In this document: piece by piece, positions 7,727 through 16,953 of the stretch
Numbering within the stretch: the first letter of the stretch is position 1
Layout: each line of letters starts with the position of its first letter
Source: Nonomuraea glycinis
GTDB taxonomy: Bacteria > Actinomycetota > Actinomycetes > Streptosporangiales > Streptosporangiaceae
Assembly: GCF_014646515.1 (NCBI RefSeq)
Contig: NZ_BMNK01000018.1
Span: 148,156-212,155, forward strand
Direction of reading: 5' to 3'
Length of the DNA stretch: 64,000 bases
Program-made: the position numbers and the translations under genes
The notes under the pieces: model-generated
The model's input: the letters and a program-made list of their open reading frames with translations, nothing else
What the model was told of the DNA's origin: nothing
The model's database searches: none

Positions 7727-8590
7727 CTAATGAATCGGGCCGTAGGGCACGTCGCCGCGCAGGGTGATGCGGTGCATGACGCGGCGGGTGGTGCCGTAGT
7801 CGCGGTTGGCGTAGTGGGCGGTGCTGCGGTTGTCCCACATGGCGATGTCGCCCACGCTCCAGCGGTGCCGGACGATGTGCTCGGGCTTGGTGAGGTGGGC
7901 GTACAGCAGGTCCAGGATGGCGCGGCTCTCGGCCTCCGACACGCCGACGATGTGCGAGGTGAAGCCGGGGTTGACGAAGATGCCTCTGCGGCCGGTCTCG
8001 GGGTGGACGCGGATCACGGGGTGCTCCACCGGATCCAGTCGCGTGACGACCTCGCCGTCCCAGACGCTGCCCTTGCCGCCCCGGCGCTGGGCCAGGTAGT
8101 AGCCGAACTCCCGGTTGCCGTCGTGCACGGCGGTGAGCTGGTCGGCCAGCTCGCGCACGGGCGCGGACAGGGACTCGTAGGCGAGCTGGCTGTCGGCCCA
8201 GCTCGTGTCGCCCCCGGTGGCGGGCAGGATGACGGCGCGCAGGATCGAGCCGAGTGGAGGACGGGGCATGAAGGTGACGTCGGTGTGCCAGATGTCCGCG
8301 AAGCCGTTGTCGGCGCTGTCGAGCTCGTAGATCTCCGGGTGCGCCTCGTCCACGCCGCCGACGACGGGGTGGGAGGCGGTCAGCTCGCCGAGCCGCCGGC
8401 CGAGAGCCACCTGGCCGTCGTCGTCGAGGTTCTGCCCGGGGAAGAAGAGCACCTTCCTGTCGATGAGCGCGGCCCGTACCGCGACCAGGTCGTCGTCGTG
8501 GGCGCTCGCCAGGTCCAGCCCGTCGACGCGGGCGCCGAAGTGCGGTCCGAGCGGGTGCAGCGTGAGCTGGGCGGCGGTTCGCGTGGACAT
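7727..8590 (-). CDS. tauD: TauD/TfdA-family Fe(II)/2-oxoglutarate dioxygenase
   Basis: 287-residue cytoplasmic dioxygenase. The iron ligands are visible as His102-x-Asp104 (WHTD) and the distal His259 (NRSTAHY), with Arg270 placed to bind 2-oxoglutarate. Members hydroxylate the carbon next to a sulfonate (taurine) or related substrates, releasing sulfite and an aldehyde. It is the last gene of a permease, binding protein, ATPase, dioxygenase operon, 26 bases after the ATPase, so the substrate is probably an imported sulfonate. Taurine itself is an assumption; alkanesulfonates or sulfate esters are alternatives. Confidence 0.9.
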   Translation of the reverse strand: MSTRTAAQLTLHPLGPHFGARVDGLDLASAHDDDLVAVRAALIDRKVLFFPGQNLDDDGQVALGRRLGELTASHPVVGGVDEAHPEIYELDSADNGFADIWHTDVTFMPRPPLGSILRAVILPATGGDTSWADSQLAYESLSAPVRELADQLTAVHDGNREFGYYLAQRRGGKGSVWDGEVVTRLDPVEHPVIRVHPETGRRGIFVNPGFTSHIVGVSEAESRAILDLLYAHLTKPEHIVRHRWSVGDIAMWDNRSTAHYANRDYGTTRRVMHRITLRGDVPYGPIH

Positions 8591-8616
8591 GGGAATCTCC
8601 TGTTTCGTCGCGGATG

Positions 8617-9396
8617 TCAGGTGGCGGCGGTGCGCACGGCCTGGCTGACCGTGGCCCGCAGGGCGGCGTACTCGGGCAGGGCGCGCAGTTCGTCGGGCTC
8701 CAGGCCGGTGCGGGGCAGGGGGATGTCGAGGTCGAGGGCGATCCGGCCGGGCCGCCTGGTGAGCACCACGACGCGGCTGCCGAGGAACACCGCCTCCTCG
8801 ACGCTGTGCGTGACGAACACCGAGGTGCGGCCGGTCTGCGCGCTCACCAGGCGCAGATCCTCCTGAAGCCGCTCCCTGGTGAGCGCGTCCAGGGCGGCGA
8901 AGGGCTCGTCGAGCAGGAGCAGCGGGTTGTCGCTCGCCAGCGCCCTGGCGATGGCGACGCGCTGCTGCTGGCCGCCCGAGATCTGCCAGGTCCGGCGGTG
9001 CGCGACGTCGCGCAGGCCCACGCGCAGCAGCAGCTCCGGGATGTGGCGGGCGCGCTCCGCCCGAGGGACGCCCGCGTAGCGCAGGGCGAGCTCGACGTTG
9101 CCGCCCACGCTCTTCCAGGGGAAGAGCCGGGGCTGCTGGAAGACGATCCCGGCGCCTTTCCCTGGCGTGGGCGGGCTGTCACCGATCCGCACCCTGCCGG
9201 AGGTCGGCTCCTCGAAGCCCGCGATCAGGCGCAGGAGCGTGCTCTTGCCGCAGCCGGACGCCCCGACGATCACGAGGAACGATCCCGCCGGGACCTCGAG
9301 CGAGAGCGGCCCCAGCGCGGTCACGGCGTCGGGGCCCGTGCCGTACACATGCTCGACCTCGTGTACGGAGACGGCGGCGTCAGGAGTCGAGGACAC
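8617..9396 (-). CDS. Sulfonate/nitrate-type ABC transporter ATP-binding protein
   Basis: 259-residue ATPase of the TauB/SsuB group. It shows Walker A GASGCGKST (about residues 46-54), the Q loop in FQQPRLFPW, signature SGGQQQRVAIARAL, Walker B LLLLDEPFAALD and the switch His in VTHSVEEA. It powers uptake through the permease encoded upstream. Its start overlaps the end of the binding-protein gene by 17 bases, which implies translational coupling. Confidence 0.95.
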   Translation of the reverse strand: MSSTPDAAVSVHEVEHVYGTGPDAVTALGPLSLEVPAGSFLVIVGASGCGKSTLLRLIAGFEEPTSGRVRIGDSPPTPGKGAGIVFQQPRLFPWKSVGGNVELALRYAGVPRAERARHIPELLLRVGLRDVAHRRTWQISGGQQQRVAIARALASDNPLLLLDEPFAALDALTRERLQEDLRLVSAQTGRTSVFVTHSVEEAVFLGSRVVVLTRRPGRIALDLDIPLPRTGLEPDELRALPEYAALRATVSQAVRTAAT

Positions 9397-10408
9397 CGGG
9401 CAGGCCCTTGTTGTAGATGGCCTGCTGGACGGTGGCCAGGTCGGGCACGGCGTCGATCTTCTGCTGGTCCTTGAGGAACTGGGCCGCGCTGACCAGGTTC
9501 TGCGCCAGTGCGCCGGGTGCGCTCGGCGTCCCCAGCCATTCGGCGGACGCCAGGTCGGCGGGTTCGAGGAAGACTCCCTGGCTGAGCTGGTCCTTGGCGT
9601 CGGCCGCGGCCAGGTTCAGCTCGGCGCCCACGGCCGCGGCCGCCTCGCCGGGGTCGTCGGCGATCAGCTGGAGGGCCTTCGCCTCCACCTTGCGCCAAGC
9701 GTCGACCGCGTCCGGGTGCGCTTGGATGAACGCTGTGGACACCACGCCGAGGTCCAGGGTGGGCTTGCCCGCCGTGGCCAGTTCGCGGCTGCTGATGAGG
9801 GTCTTGCCGGTCTTCTTCACCTCCGCCAGGGTCGGCAGCCAGGTGTAGGCGGCGTCGATGTCGCCGCGCGTCCAGGACGCCAGGATGTCCTGCGGCTCCA
9901 GGTCGATGATGTTCACCTCCGACTCGGCCACGCCCGCCTGGCTCAGCGCGGCCAGCAGGCTGTAGTGCGAGGTGGAGGCGAAGGAGGTGGCGACCTTCTT
10001 GCCGCGCAGGTCCTTGACCGTGGCGATGCCGCTGCCGTTCCTGGCGACCAGGGCCTCGTTGTCACCCGCCACGTCCAGCACGAACGCCACCTGGTACGGG
10101 ATGTTCAGCGGCGCGGAGAGCCCCCGGGCGACCGGGCTCGATCCGATGGCGGCGATGTCCACGCTTCTGGCGACGAAGGCGGTGTTGATGCTGGCGCCGG
10201 AATCGAACTTGGTCCACTGGATCGTGTAGTCGGGAAGCGCCTGCTCCAGCCATTTCTTGTTCTTCACGATGAGATCGCCGCTGGGGAACGCCTGGTAGGC
10301 GAGGCGGATGGTCTTGGCCGGCGTGGCGCCTCCGGTGGACGCGGTTCCGCTGCCGCACGCGGTCAGGGCCGCGGCGAGGACGAGGGGGAGCAGGAGCTTG
10401 AGGCGCAT
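9380..10408 (-). CDS. Sulfonate-type ABC transporter substrate-binding lipoprotein
   Basis: 342 residues. ATG 10408 was chosen because AAGGA lies just upstream and a lipoprotein signal starts there (MRLKLLLPLVLAAALTACGSG, lipobox Cys near residue 18). The mature part, beginning TIRLAYQAFPSGD, matches the TauA/SsuA/NMT1-like periplasmic binding fold, including a GDIDAAYTWLP region near the middle. It captures the substrate outside the membrane and hands it to the permease. The chain is intact for the family. Confidence 0.93.
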   Translation of the reverse strand: MRLKLLLPLVLAAALTACGSGTASTGGATPAKTIRLAYQAFPSGDLIVKNKKWLEQALPDYTIQWTKFDSGASINTAFVARSVDIAAIGSSPVARGLSAPLNIPYQVAFVLDVAGDNEALVARNGSGIATVKDLRGKKVATSFASTSHYSLLAALSQAGVAESEVNIIDLEPQDILASWTRGDIDAAYTWLPTLAEVKKTGKTLISSRELATAGKPTLDLGVVSTAFIQAHPDAVDAWRKVEAKALQLIADDPGEAAAAVGAELNLAAADAKDQLSQGVFLEPADLASAEWLGTPSAPGALAQNLVSAAQFLKDQQKIDAVPDLATVQQAIYNKGLPGVLDS

Positions 10409-10446
10409 GGCGTGGTTCCTTGTCGGGGACGTACGGCGGCGCGGGC

Positions 10447-11310
10447 TCATGAATGGCCGCGCCAGGGGATCAGTCGCTGCTCGGCGGCCCGCAGCGCGCC
10501 GTCGATGAGCAGCCCGGAGATACCGATGGCGATCAGTCCGAGCACCACGACGTCGGTCTGCAGATAGCGCTGGGCGTCCCGGACCATGCCCCCGATGCCG
10601 GGCACCCCGTTGACGGTCTCGGCGGCGACCACGGACGAGTAGGCGATGCCGACGGCCAGGCGGACACCGGTGAAGATCTCCGGCAGCGCGTTGGGCAGCA
10701 CGACGTCCCGGATGACGTCCCAGCGCGAGGCGCCCAGCGCGCCGGCCGCCTCGACCAGGTCCTTCGGCGCGCCGTGCACGGCGGCCGCCGTGGCCACCGC
10801 GACCGGTGGCAGCGCCGCGATGGCGAGCAGCCAGAGCTTCGGGGTCTCGTCGATGCCGAACCAGATGATGAGCAGGCTGAAGTACGCCAGCGGGGGCAGG
10901 GCCCGCACGAAGGTGACCACCGGCTCGGCCACGACGCGGATCCACGGCACGGTCCCGAGGATGACGCCCACGACCAGGCCCGCCGCCACGCCGATCGCGG
11001 AGCCGATCAGGATGCGGCGCAGGCTCACGCCCAGGTGCTCCACGAGGAGGCTGCCGCTGTAGCCGCGGATGCCGTCGTGGGTCGTGGACAGCCGCAGGAG
11101 TTGATCCCAGACCGCCCCCGGCGTGGGGATGAAGGAGGGATTGCGCGCCGCGGTGGCGGCCACCTGCCACAGGGCGAGCAGCGCGAGGACGGCGAGCACG
11201 CGTACCCCGAAGCGCCGGCCCGCCCGCCGGCGCGTCCTCGGCTCGGCCGCTCGCCGTCCGGGCGGACCGGTTCCGAGGCGTTCCGGAACGAGGGTGGGCG
11301 TGGGGTTCAC
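10447..11310 (-). CDS. Sulfonate-type ABC transporter permease
   Basis: 287-residue TauC/SsuC-like permease. About six hydrophobic helices are visible from VLAVLALLALWQVAATAA onward, with the EAA loop EAAGALGASRWDVIRDVVLP. GTG 11310 is my preferred start. It overlaps the stop of a 10-codon upstream frame (11307-11339), so translation may be coupled. First gene of the four-gene operon; the AT-rich region to its 5' side (11311-11375) probably holds the promoter. It now abuts the broken TPR gene, whose last codons run into that promoter region. Confidence 0.88.
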   Translation of the reverse strand: MNPTPTLVPERLGTGPPGRRAAEPRTRRRAGRRFGVRVLAVLALLALWQVAATAARNPSFIPTPGAVWDQLLRLSTTHDGIRGYSGSLLVEHLGVSLRRILIGSAIGVAAGLVVGVILGTVPWIRVVAEPVVTFVRALPPLAYFSLLIIWFGIDETPKLWLLAIAALPPVAVATAAAVHGAPKDLVEAAGALGASRWDVIRDVVLPNALPEIFTGVRLAVGIAYSSVVAAETVNGVPGIGGMVRDAQRYLQTDVVVLGLIAIGISGLLIDGALRAAEQRLIPWRGHS

Positions 11311-11339
11311 CGTGGGGTCAGCCGTAAGGACATATGCAT
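11307..11339 (-). CDS. Possible 10-codon leader peptide before the sulfonate operon
   Basis: On the minus strand ATG CAT ATG begins MHMSLRLTPR and stops with a TGA overlapping the GTG start of the permease. TAGGA lies about 8 bases before the second ATG, so MSLRLTPR is the better-supported form. It may couple or attenuate translation of the permease. It is a short frame with no independent support. Confidence 0.35.
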   Translation of the reverse strand: MHMSLRLTPR

Positions 11340-11350
11340 TTCCTACCAAG

Positions 11351-13345
11351 TTATAGTGGATTATGCAATATGCCGGTGGACGAGGCGGTGCGCAGCAGAC
11401 GGCGGAGTTCGTCGTACTCGATCGGGCGGCCGAGCCGGAGGGCGGCGTACTCGCCCGCGGCGCCGCCCTGCGCGGCGAGTTCGGCGCACGCCGCCTGCCA
11501 CTCCTCGCGGGCCTTCCGTACGGACTGAGTGGCGCTGGGGCTCGCGGGGAGGTCACGGAGCCGGACATAGGTGTCGTACGCCGCACGCTCGGCGGCGGCG
11601 GATCCCTCGGCGGGGGGCGGCAGCCGCTCCGCGAGCAGTTCGAGGAAGACCCGGGAGCGGCCCAGCTCGGAGAACTGCCAGGCGGTGACCAGGGTGCCGC
11701 TCTCGCCGGGCGTCGGCGGCGTGGCCGAGGCGAACAGCCACACGCCCAGGTCGTACAGGCCGCTGATCGAGCCGCCCGCGCTGATCCGCAGGTCGGGGCT
11801 GAGGGCGCGCCCGCGTACGTCCTCAGCCGAGCGCACCGCCGCGAGCAGGCTGTCCCTGGCCACCTGCAGGTCGCCCATGGCCCTGGCGAGTTGGGACAGC
11901 CCGGTCAGCGCGTTCATCTCCCAGGTCACCTGCCCGGCCGCGCGGGCGCGCAGCGCGGCCTCGGCGAAGAGCGCGGCGGCCTCGGCGGGGCGGCCCTCGG
12001 TCACCAGCTCGTCGGCGCGCAGCGCGAGGTCGCGGATGGGGTTGCCCCAGGCGGGGAAGGGTGCGGGAGTGCGCCGGGACAGCCACGAGCGCATCTGCTC
12101 GTCCAGGTTCGTGTGCCCGCGCACGCCCATCAGCAGCGCGAAGGGATGGCTGATGAACGTGCGCGCCTGCTCCCGTCCCCAGGCCAGTCGTTCCCCGATC
12201 CCGCCGCGCCGGATCTCCATGGCCCGCGCCTCCAACCGGCGCGCGCCCTCCTCGTCACCGCGCTGCTGCGTGATCACCGCCAGACCCATGAGCGAGTTCC
12301 TGCGCAAGTACGGGCTGTCGTCCGGGGAGAGGAGCTCATGGTCCAGGTCCACGGCGACGAGCCCGTGCCGGGCGATCAGGCGGCTCCAGGCGGTGTGCCG
12401 GGCCTGGGCCGCCATGCGCGGCAGACCCAGGGCGGAGAAGCGGCGGGCGCACTCCCGCCAGGTGGCCAGCGCCTCGTCCTCCTGCCCGAGATATTGGTAG
12501 ATCTCCGCCCGCAGCCACAGGCAGCAGGTGCGCTGGATCTCCTGGTCCCGGGTCAGCCGCCGGGCGGTCCGCGGCACGACCTCCGTGTCGACCAGGGTCA
12601 AGGCGAGCTCGGCCAGCTCGACCCGGCGCAGCGCCGCCTCGGCGGAGACGGAGCCGACGGTGAGCCGCGCCTCCAGCAGCAGCGCGGAGATCAACGCGTA
12701 GTCGGGCCTGCGGCGGCGGGTCAGGAAACCGTCGTGGAGCCACTCGCCCAGATGCACGACGGTGAGCGTCCGGACGTCCGACTGTTGGGCCTGGGCAGTG
12801 CCGACGGCGATCCTGTAGAGCGTCTCGGCCGTCTCCGCCAGGCACAGGGCGAGCGCGGGCACGGCCAGCGCAGGGTGGGGCTGCGCCACGTACGCCAGCA
12901 GGAACGGCGTCCACGCGTAACGCAGCAGCACGGTCGCCAGCACCGAGCAGAGCGCCAGCGGCACCCGCAGCGGTTTCGGCGCGGTGGCCACGGCGCGGAA
13001 GGTGCCGACCCCGACCTGTAGCAACAGGACGGCGGCCACCAGGAACACCCCGCCGAACGCCGTGGCCCAGGCCGTCGTCGCCCAGACGGCGGCCAGCCAC
13101 GCGCCGGCGGGGGAGAACGCCAGCAGCGCACCGGCCGCGAGCACGATGATCTCGCCCCAGCGCCGCAGCCGGGCCCGCTTGCGGATCAGGCCGCGCCAGG
13201 CCGCCATCCGGCCCGCCACGTGCCCGCTGACCAGCAGCCCGGCCAGCAGGGGCAGCCAGGCGGCGCCCCCGCCCGCACGGGCCGCCGCCCACCCACCGAG
13301 CGCGGCAGGCGTCACGCAGGCCACCCATCGGGCGCACGCCGACAC
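11351..13345 (-). pseudogene. Membrane-anchored TPR protein, apparently a CHAT protein that lost its C-terminal protease domain
   Basis: 664 codons from GTG 13345. Residues 1-190 carry about five or six hydrophobic helices (IIVLAAGALLAFSPAGAWLA, FGGVFLVAAVLLLQVGVG, LALCSVLATVLLRYAW). Residues about 200-600 are TPR-like helices. The end reads EYAALRLGRPIEYDELRRLL, the lead-in that in TPR-CHAT proteins directly precedes the caspase-like domain, and then breaks off as RTASSTGILHNPL and stops inside the promoter region of the sulfonate operon. I infer that a deletion or insertion removed the CHAT part. The stub could still be made as a membrane TPR protein. It is divergent from an intact TPR-CHAT gene. 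Confidence 0.65.
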
Positions 13346-13452
13346 CCGGTCGGCCCGCCCCGGAGGCCGGATCAGCAGGCCTTGATCGTGTGACTCGCGC
13401 CGGCCACCCACCGGAGTGATGTCCCCGCGAACGCCGCCGTTCACGCCCCCAT

Positions 13453-13485
13453 CACGAATACGTATCGTGCACTTCTCAGCACGAT
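13453..13485. promoter_or_regulatory. Nested inverted repeats between the divergent TPR and CHAT genes
   Basis: ATCGTGC (13464-13470), 8-base spacer, GCACGAT (13479-13485) is perfect. It overlaps a second symmetric element, CACGA (13453-13457) with TCGTG (13465-13469). Positioned about 50-80 bases before ATG 13536 and about 110-140 before GTG 13345, it may be the shared operator of the divergent pair. Confidence 0.55.
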
Positions 13486-13535
13486 CCGGCGGGGATAGCT
13501 TCTGCGTGGCGGCGGAAGAACCAGCGCGGAGGGCC

Positions 13536-16400
13536 ATGCCAAGGCGGGTGCGGGTCCGGACCGGCGACTCCTGGACGCCCCATCTGGCGCGTGCGCGGCG
13601 GCGCCTGGCGGGCGGGCGGCCGCGGGACGCGGCCCGCGAATACCGGCAGGCGTGCCGGCTCGCCGACGGCGGCCACGCCGATCCGGCCGTCAGGTCCGCG
13701 CTGCGGCAGTGGCTCGGGCTGGCGTTGCAGAAGGCGGGCCGGGGCCAGGAGGCGTTACGGGCGCTGACCCAGGCCTGTGAGCTGCTGGGCGACGACCCCG
13801 GTGCGGCGGAGCAGTACGCGCGCACCCTGGACACCCTCGGTCTGGTGCAGCGCGACCTCGGGCAGCTCGCCGCGGCCGAGGAGTCCCACCGGCAGGCCCT
13901 GGACCTGCTCAGGCGGGCCGGTGCACGTGAGGGCGCCGTACGCGCCGCCGTCAACCTCGCCGTCGCGGTCAAGGACCAGGGGCGTCTCACCGAGGCACGC
14001 GGGCTGCTCGCCGACATCGAGCCCGCGGCCCGCGACTGCGACGACCCGGCGCTGCTCGGGCACACGCTGCTCACCCTGGGCCTCGTCCACGAGCTGCTCA
14101 ACGAGCCGGCGCCGGCGGAACGGCTGGCGAGGCAGGCGGCCGAGGCCTACCGCGCGGCGGGCGACAGGGAGGGTGAGGCGGCCGCCACGCACAACGTGGG
14201 CCGGGTGCTGGACACGCGCGGGCGGCACGCCGAGGCCATGGAATGCTTCGCCACCTCCCTGACGATCAATCTGGAGATCGGCGCCGAGCTGGGCGTCTCC
14301 GACGACCTCGGCGCCATGGCCTCGCTGTTCCAGCTCGCCGGGCAGGACGAGGAGGCCCGCCGCCTGCATGAGCGGGCACTGGACATCCAGCGCAGGGCGG
14401 GCTATCGGCGCGCGGTCGTCGCCACCCTCTGCGACCTGGGATTGCTGGCGCGAGACCAGGACGACCTCCCCCTCGCGCGCCACCACCTGCTGGAGGCGCT
14501 GCGGGAGGCCGAGACGCTCGCCGACCCGCACACCGTCTACGAGACGCGCGTTCTGCTGGCGGAGATCAGCATGCTGGAGGAGGACTACCCGCAGGCCCGC
14601 GTGGCCTACCTGGCCGCGGCGGAGGCGATGGGGGACGCCAGACGGGCGCTGCTCGACGAGGCGGACGCCGTCACCTACTTCACCGAGTCCCGTCTTGACG
14701 CCCCCGGCATGCTGGTCCGGCTCTCGCTCCACCTGCGCGACAGGGCGGGCGCACTCGAATGGGCGGACGCCGCGCGCGGTCAGGAGCTCGTACGCAGGCT
14801 GGCCTGGACGGCCCTGCCCGCACCTCCCGGCGCGCCGGAGACGGTCCTCGCCGAGGAGGCCGAGACCCGCCGGCTCCTGCGTGCGCAGGAGGCGGACCTG
14901 CGCGTCGGCGGATCCGCCGACGCGGCCCTGCTCACGGACTACCGGCAGACCTTGTCACGCCTGCATCGGCTGGAGGACCGGCTCGCCGAGCTGGCTCCGG
15001 AGTACGTGTCGATGCGCCGGGGAGAACGCCTCGGCTGGAATGCCGTCACCGCCCTGCTGACTTCGGCCCCTTCCCCGGACGGGCCAGAGGGGAGCGACGC
15101 CATGGCTCGTCTGGTGCTGGCCGAGTACCACGTGACCGACCACGAGACCTTTGTCTTCGGCGTGACGGCCGACGCGCCGGAGCCGGAGGTCGTCACCGTG
15201 GACGTGACCCGCGCCGAGCTCCGCGAGCTCGCCGAGGCCGCAGGGGACACCCTGGCCCGCGACAGGGCCGGCCTCGGCGCGCACTTGGCGGACGAGCGAC
15301 TGGTACGGCTCCTCGCCCCGGTGGCACGGTGGGCCGAGCCGGGGGACGTGGTCTACCTGGTGCCCCATGACTCGCTGCACCTGCTGCCCCTGCAGGCCGT
15401 GCCCGTCGAGGGCGTCCCGCTGATAGAGCGCAACCCGGTCGCGTTCGTGCCGTCGGCCTCCGTGCTGCGCCACTGCCAGGCCAAGCGGAAGGCACGCCGC
15501 GCGAGCGCGCTCATCGTCGCCGCGCCGCCCGCGGAGCATCCGCTGGCCTTCGCCAGGGAGCAGGCGCTGGCCGTGTCGGAGGCGCTCGGCGGGCAGGAGG
15601 TGCCGGCGGCGGCCGACGCCTCCCGCGAGAGCCTGCTGGCCCGCTTCGCCGAACCCGGGCGCGCGCCGGACATCGTCCACTTCGCCACGCATGGCGTGTT
15701 CGACCGCGAGGACCCGATGCGCTCCGGGATCGAGCTCGCGGGTGGCAGGCTGACCGCGGCGGACATCCTCGGGCTCCGGCTCGACGTGGACCTGGTGACG
15801 CTCGCGGCCTGCGAGACCGGCGTGAGCCAGAGCCGCCCGGGAGACGAGCTGATCGGCCTGACCAGGGCGCTGCTGTACGCGGGCGCGCCCTCGGCGCTGG
15901 TCGCCCTGTGGCGCGTGGACGAGCTGTCGACCAGCATGTTGTTCGGCCAGTTCTACGCCGCGTTGCGGGCCGGGTCGCCCAAGGCGGAGGCCCTGCGCCA
16001 GGCGCAGCTGTGGCTGCGCGGCAGGACGATCGCCGACGTGCTCGACTACGCGCGCGGGGCTCGTCCGCGCCTGGCGGACGACCCTCGGGCGCTGGCCGCC
16101 GTACGGCTGGAGGAGGCGCGGCTGCTCCTGGCGGCGGGCGACTACACCGTGGCGGCCGGCTTGTTCCGTGACCTCGTCGCCTGCCCCGACCTGGACGAGG
16201 AGCAGCGGCAGGGCGCGGAGGTGGGCATGCTGCAGGCGACGCTCGTCATGGGCACGGGCATGAGGACGGGGACGGGGACGGGCTCAGGTACGGGGATGAG
16301 TGCGGGCTCGGGCGCGGGGGCGGCTCCGGATTTCGGCGTGCTCGCGTTCGCTGATCCGTACCACTGGGCGCCGTTCGCGCTGATCGGTGACTGGCTCTGA
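13536..16400 (+). CDS. TPR-CHAT caspase-like protease
   Basis: 954 residues from ATG 13536 (GGAGGG upstream). Residues about 15-430 are tetratricopeptide helices (repeats such as AEESHRQALDLL and ARRLHERALDIQ). A helical linker follows, and the CHAT domain covers about 600-950. The catalytic dyad is intact: His719 in HFATHG and Cys759 in AACETG, and the family ending DPYHWAPFALIGDW is present. CHAT proteases act in the cytoplasm and cut partner proteins after a TPR-sensed signal; Craspase of type III-E CRISPR is the best-known case. About residues 908-932 are a low-complexity Gly/Thr/Met/Ser insert. First gene of a likely three-gene operon with the CBS-like/zinc-ribbon and membrane proteins. 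Confidence 0.92.
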   Translation: MPRRVRVRTGDSWTPHLARARRRLAGGRPRDAAREYRQACRLADGGHADPAVRSALRQWLGLALQKAGRGQEALRALTQACELLGDDPGAAEQYARTLDTLGLVQRDLGQLAAAEESHRQALDLLRRAGAREGAVRAAVNLAVAVKDQGRLTEARGLLADIEPAARDCDDPALLGHTLLTLGLVHELLNEPAPAERLARQAAEAYRAAGDREGEAAATHNVGRVLDTRGRHAEAMECFATSLTINLEIGAELGVSDDLGAMASLFQLAGQDEEARRLHERALDIQRRAGYRRAVVATLCDLGLLARDQDDLPLARHHLLEALREAETLADPHTVYETRVLLAEISMLEEDYPQARVAYLAAAEAMGDARRALLDEADAVTYFTESRLDAPGMLVRLSLHLRDRAGALEWADAARGQELVRRLAWTALPAPPGAPETVLAEEAETRRLLRAQEADLRVGGSADAALLTDYRQTLSRLHRLEDRLAELAPEYVSMRRGERLGWNAVTALLTSAPSPDGPEGSDAMARLVLAEYHVTDHETFVFGVTADAPEPEVVTVDVTRAELRELAEAAGDTLARDRAGLGAHLADERLVRLLAPVARWAEPGDVVYLVPHDSLHLLPLQAVPVEGVPLIERNPVAFVPSASVLRHCQAKRKARRASALIVAAPPAEHPLAFAREQALAVSEALGGQEVPAAADASRESLLARFAEPGRAPDIVHFATHGVFDREDPMRSGIELAGGRLTAADILGLRLDVDLVTLAACETGVSQSRPGDELIGLTRALLYAGAPSALVALWRVDELSTSMLFGQFYAALRAGSPKAEALRQAQLWLRGRTIADVLDYARGARPRLADDPRALAAVRLEEARLLLAAGDYTVAAGLFRDLVACPDLDEEQRQGAEVGMLQATLVMGTGMRTGTGTGSGTGMSAGSGAGAAPDFGVLAFADPYHWAPFALIGDWL

Positions 16401-16421
16401 GCACAGCAGGAGGGAGAAGGC

Positions 16422-16952
16422 GTGGAGCGGCGACGGCCGGTCGAGGAGTTGATGACCGGCGACTTCACCGTCACGGACGTGGCGGACGGCGGGCTGGACG
16501 GAGCGGGTGCCACGGTGCTGGACAGGGCGGGGTTCACGGTGCTGCTCGGGGTGGACGGCGAGCCCGCCGGGCTCGCCGGTGGGGGCGAGCGGGGACCGGC
16601 CTGCGTCGTCGAGGCGGACACCCCGCTCGGCGACGTGCTCGACTCGGCCGACCTGCTGCACGCGCTGGTGTCCGGCACGCCCGGCCTGGTCATCGTACGG
16701 GGGAGAGACGTCGTGGGCGTGGTCGGCGCCGAGGCGATCAAGGCGGAGATCGTCCGCGACACCGCCTCGCGCCTCGTCGCCGGACGGCAGCTGGGCGACG
16801 CGCAGCCGCACGGCAGGCGGGCCACGCCGCCCCCGAGCCGCATCCAGTGCAAGACCTGCGGCGCGACGAACACCTTCCACCGCTTCAGCCAGGCGGCCAC
16901 CTACACGTGCCAGCACGGGGATCACGACTTCGTCCCCTACTGGAGCGCCTGA
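16422..16952 (+). CDS. CBS-like and zinc-ribbon protein next to CHAT protease
   Basis: 176 residues, GTG 16422 behind a strong AGGAGGGAGAAGG site. Residues about 65-110 (TPLGDVLDSADLLHAL, then PGLVIVRGRDVVGVVGAEAI) look like one CBS half, suggesting nucleotide or adenosine-ligand sensing. The C-terminus is a compact zinc site: Cys143, Cys146, Cys163 with His165 or His168. No membrane segment. It begins 21 bases after the CHAT stop and ends 1 base before the next start, so the three are probably one operon. It may be the sensor or the substrate of the CHAT protease; both are inference. Confidence 0.78.
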   Translation: MERRRPVEELMTGDFTVTDVADGGLDGAGATVLDRAGFTVLLGVDGEPAGLAGGGERGPACVVEADTPLGDVLDSADLLHALVSGTPGLVIVRGRDVVGVVGAEAIKAEIVRDTASRLVAGRQLGDAQPHGRRATPPPSRIQCKTCGATNTFHRFSQAATYTCQHGDHDFVPYWSA

Positions 16953-16953
16953 C

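Noticed and set aside
7616..8866. Long plus-strand frame over the dioxygenase gene
   Set aside because: Val/Gly/Asp-rich shadow; the minus strand encodes intact HxD and His motifs.
9098..10567. 489-codon plus frame over the ATPase and binding-protein genes
   Set aside because: Shadow of two genes with diagnostic motifs; no domain or ribosome site of its own.
11363..13021. 552-codon plus frame over the TPR gene
   Set aside because: Gly/Arg/Gln-rich shadow; the minus strand has membrane helices and TPR pattern.
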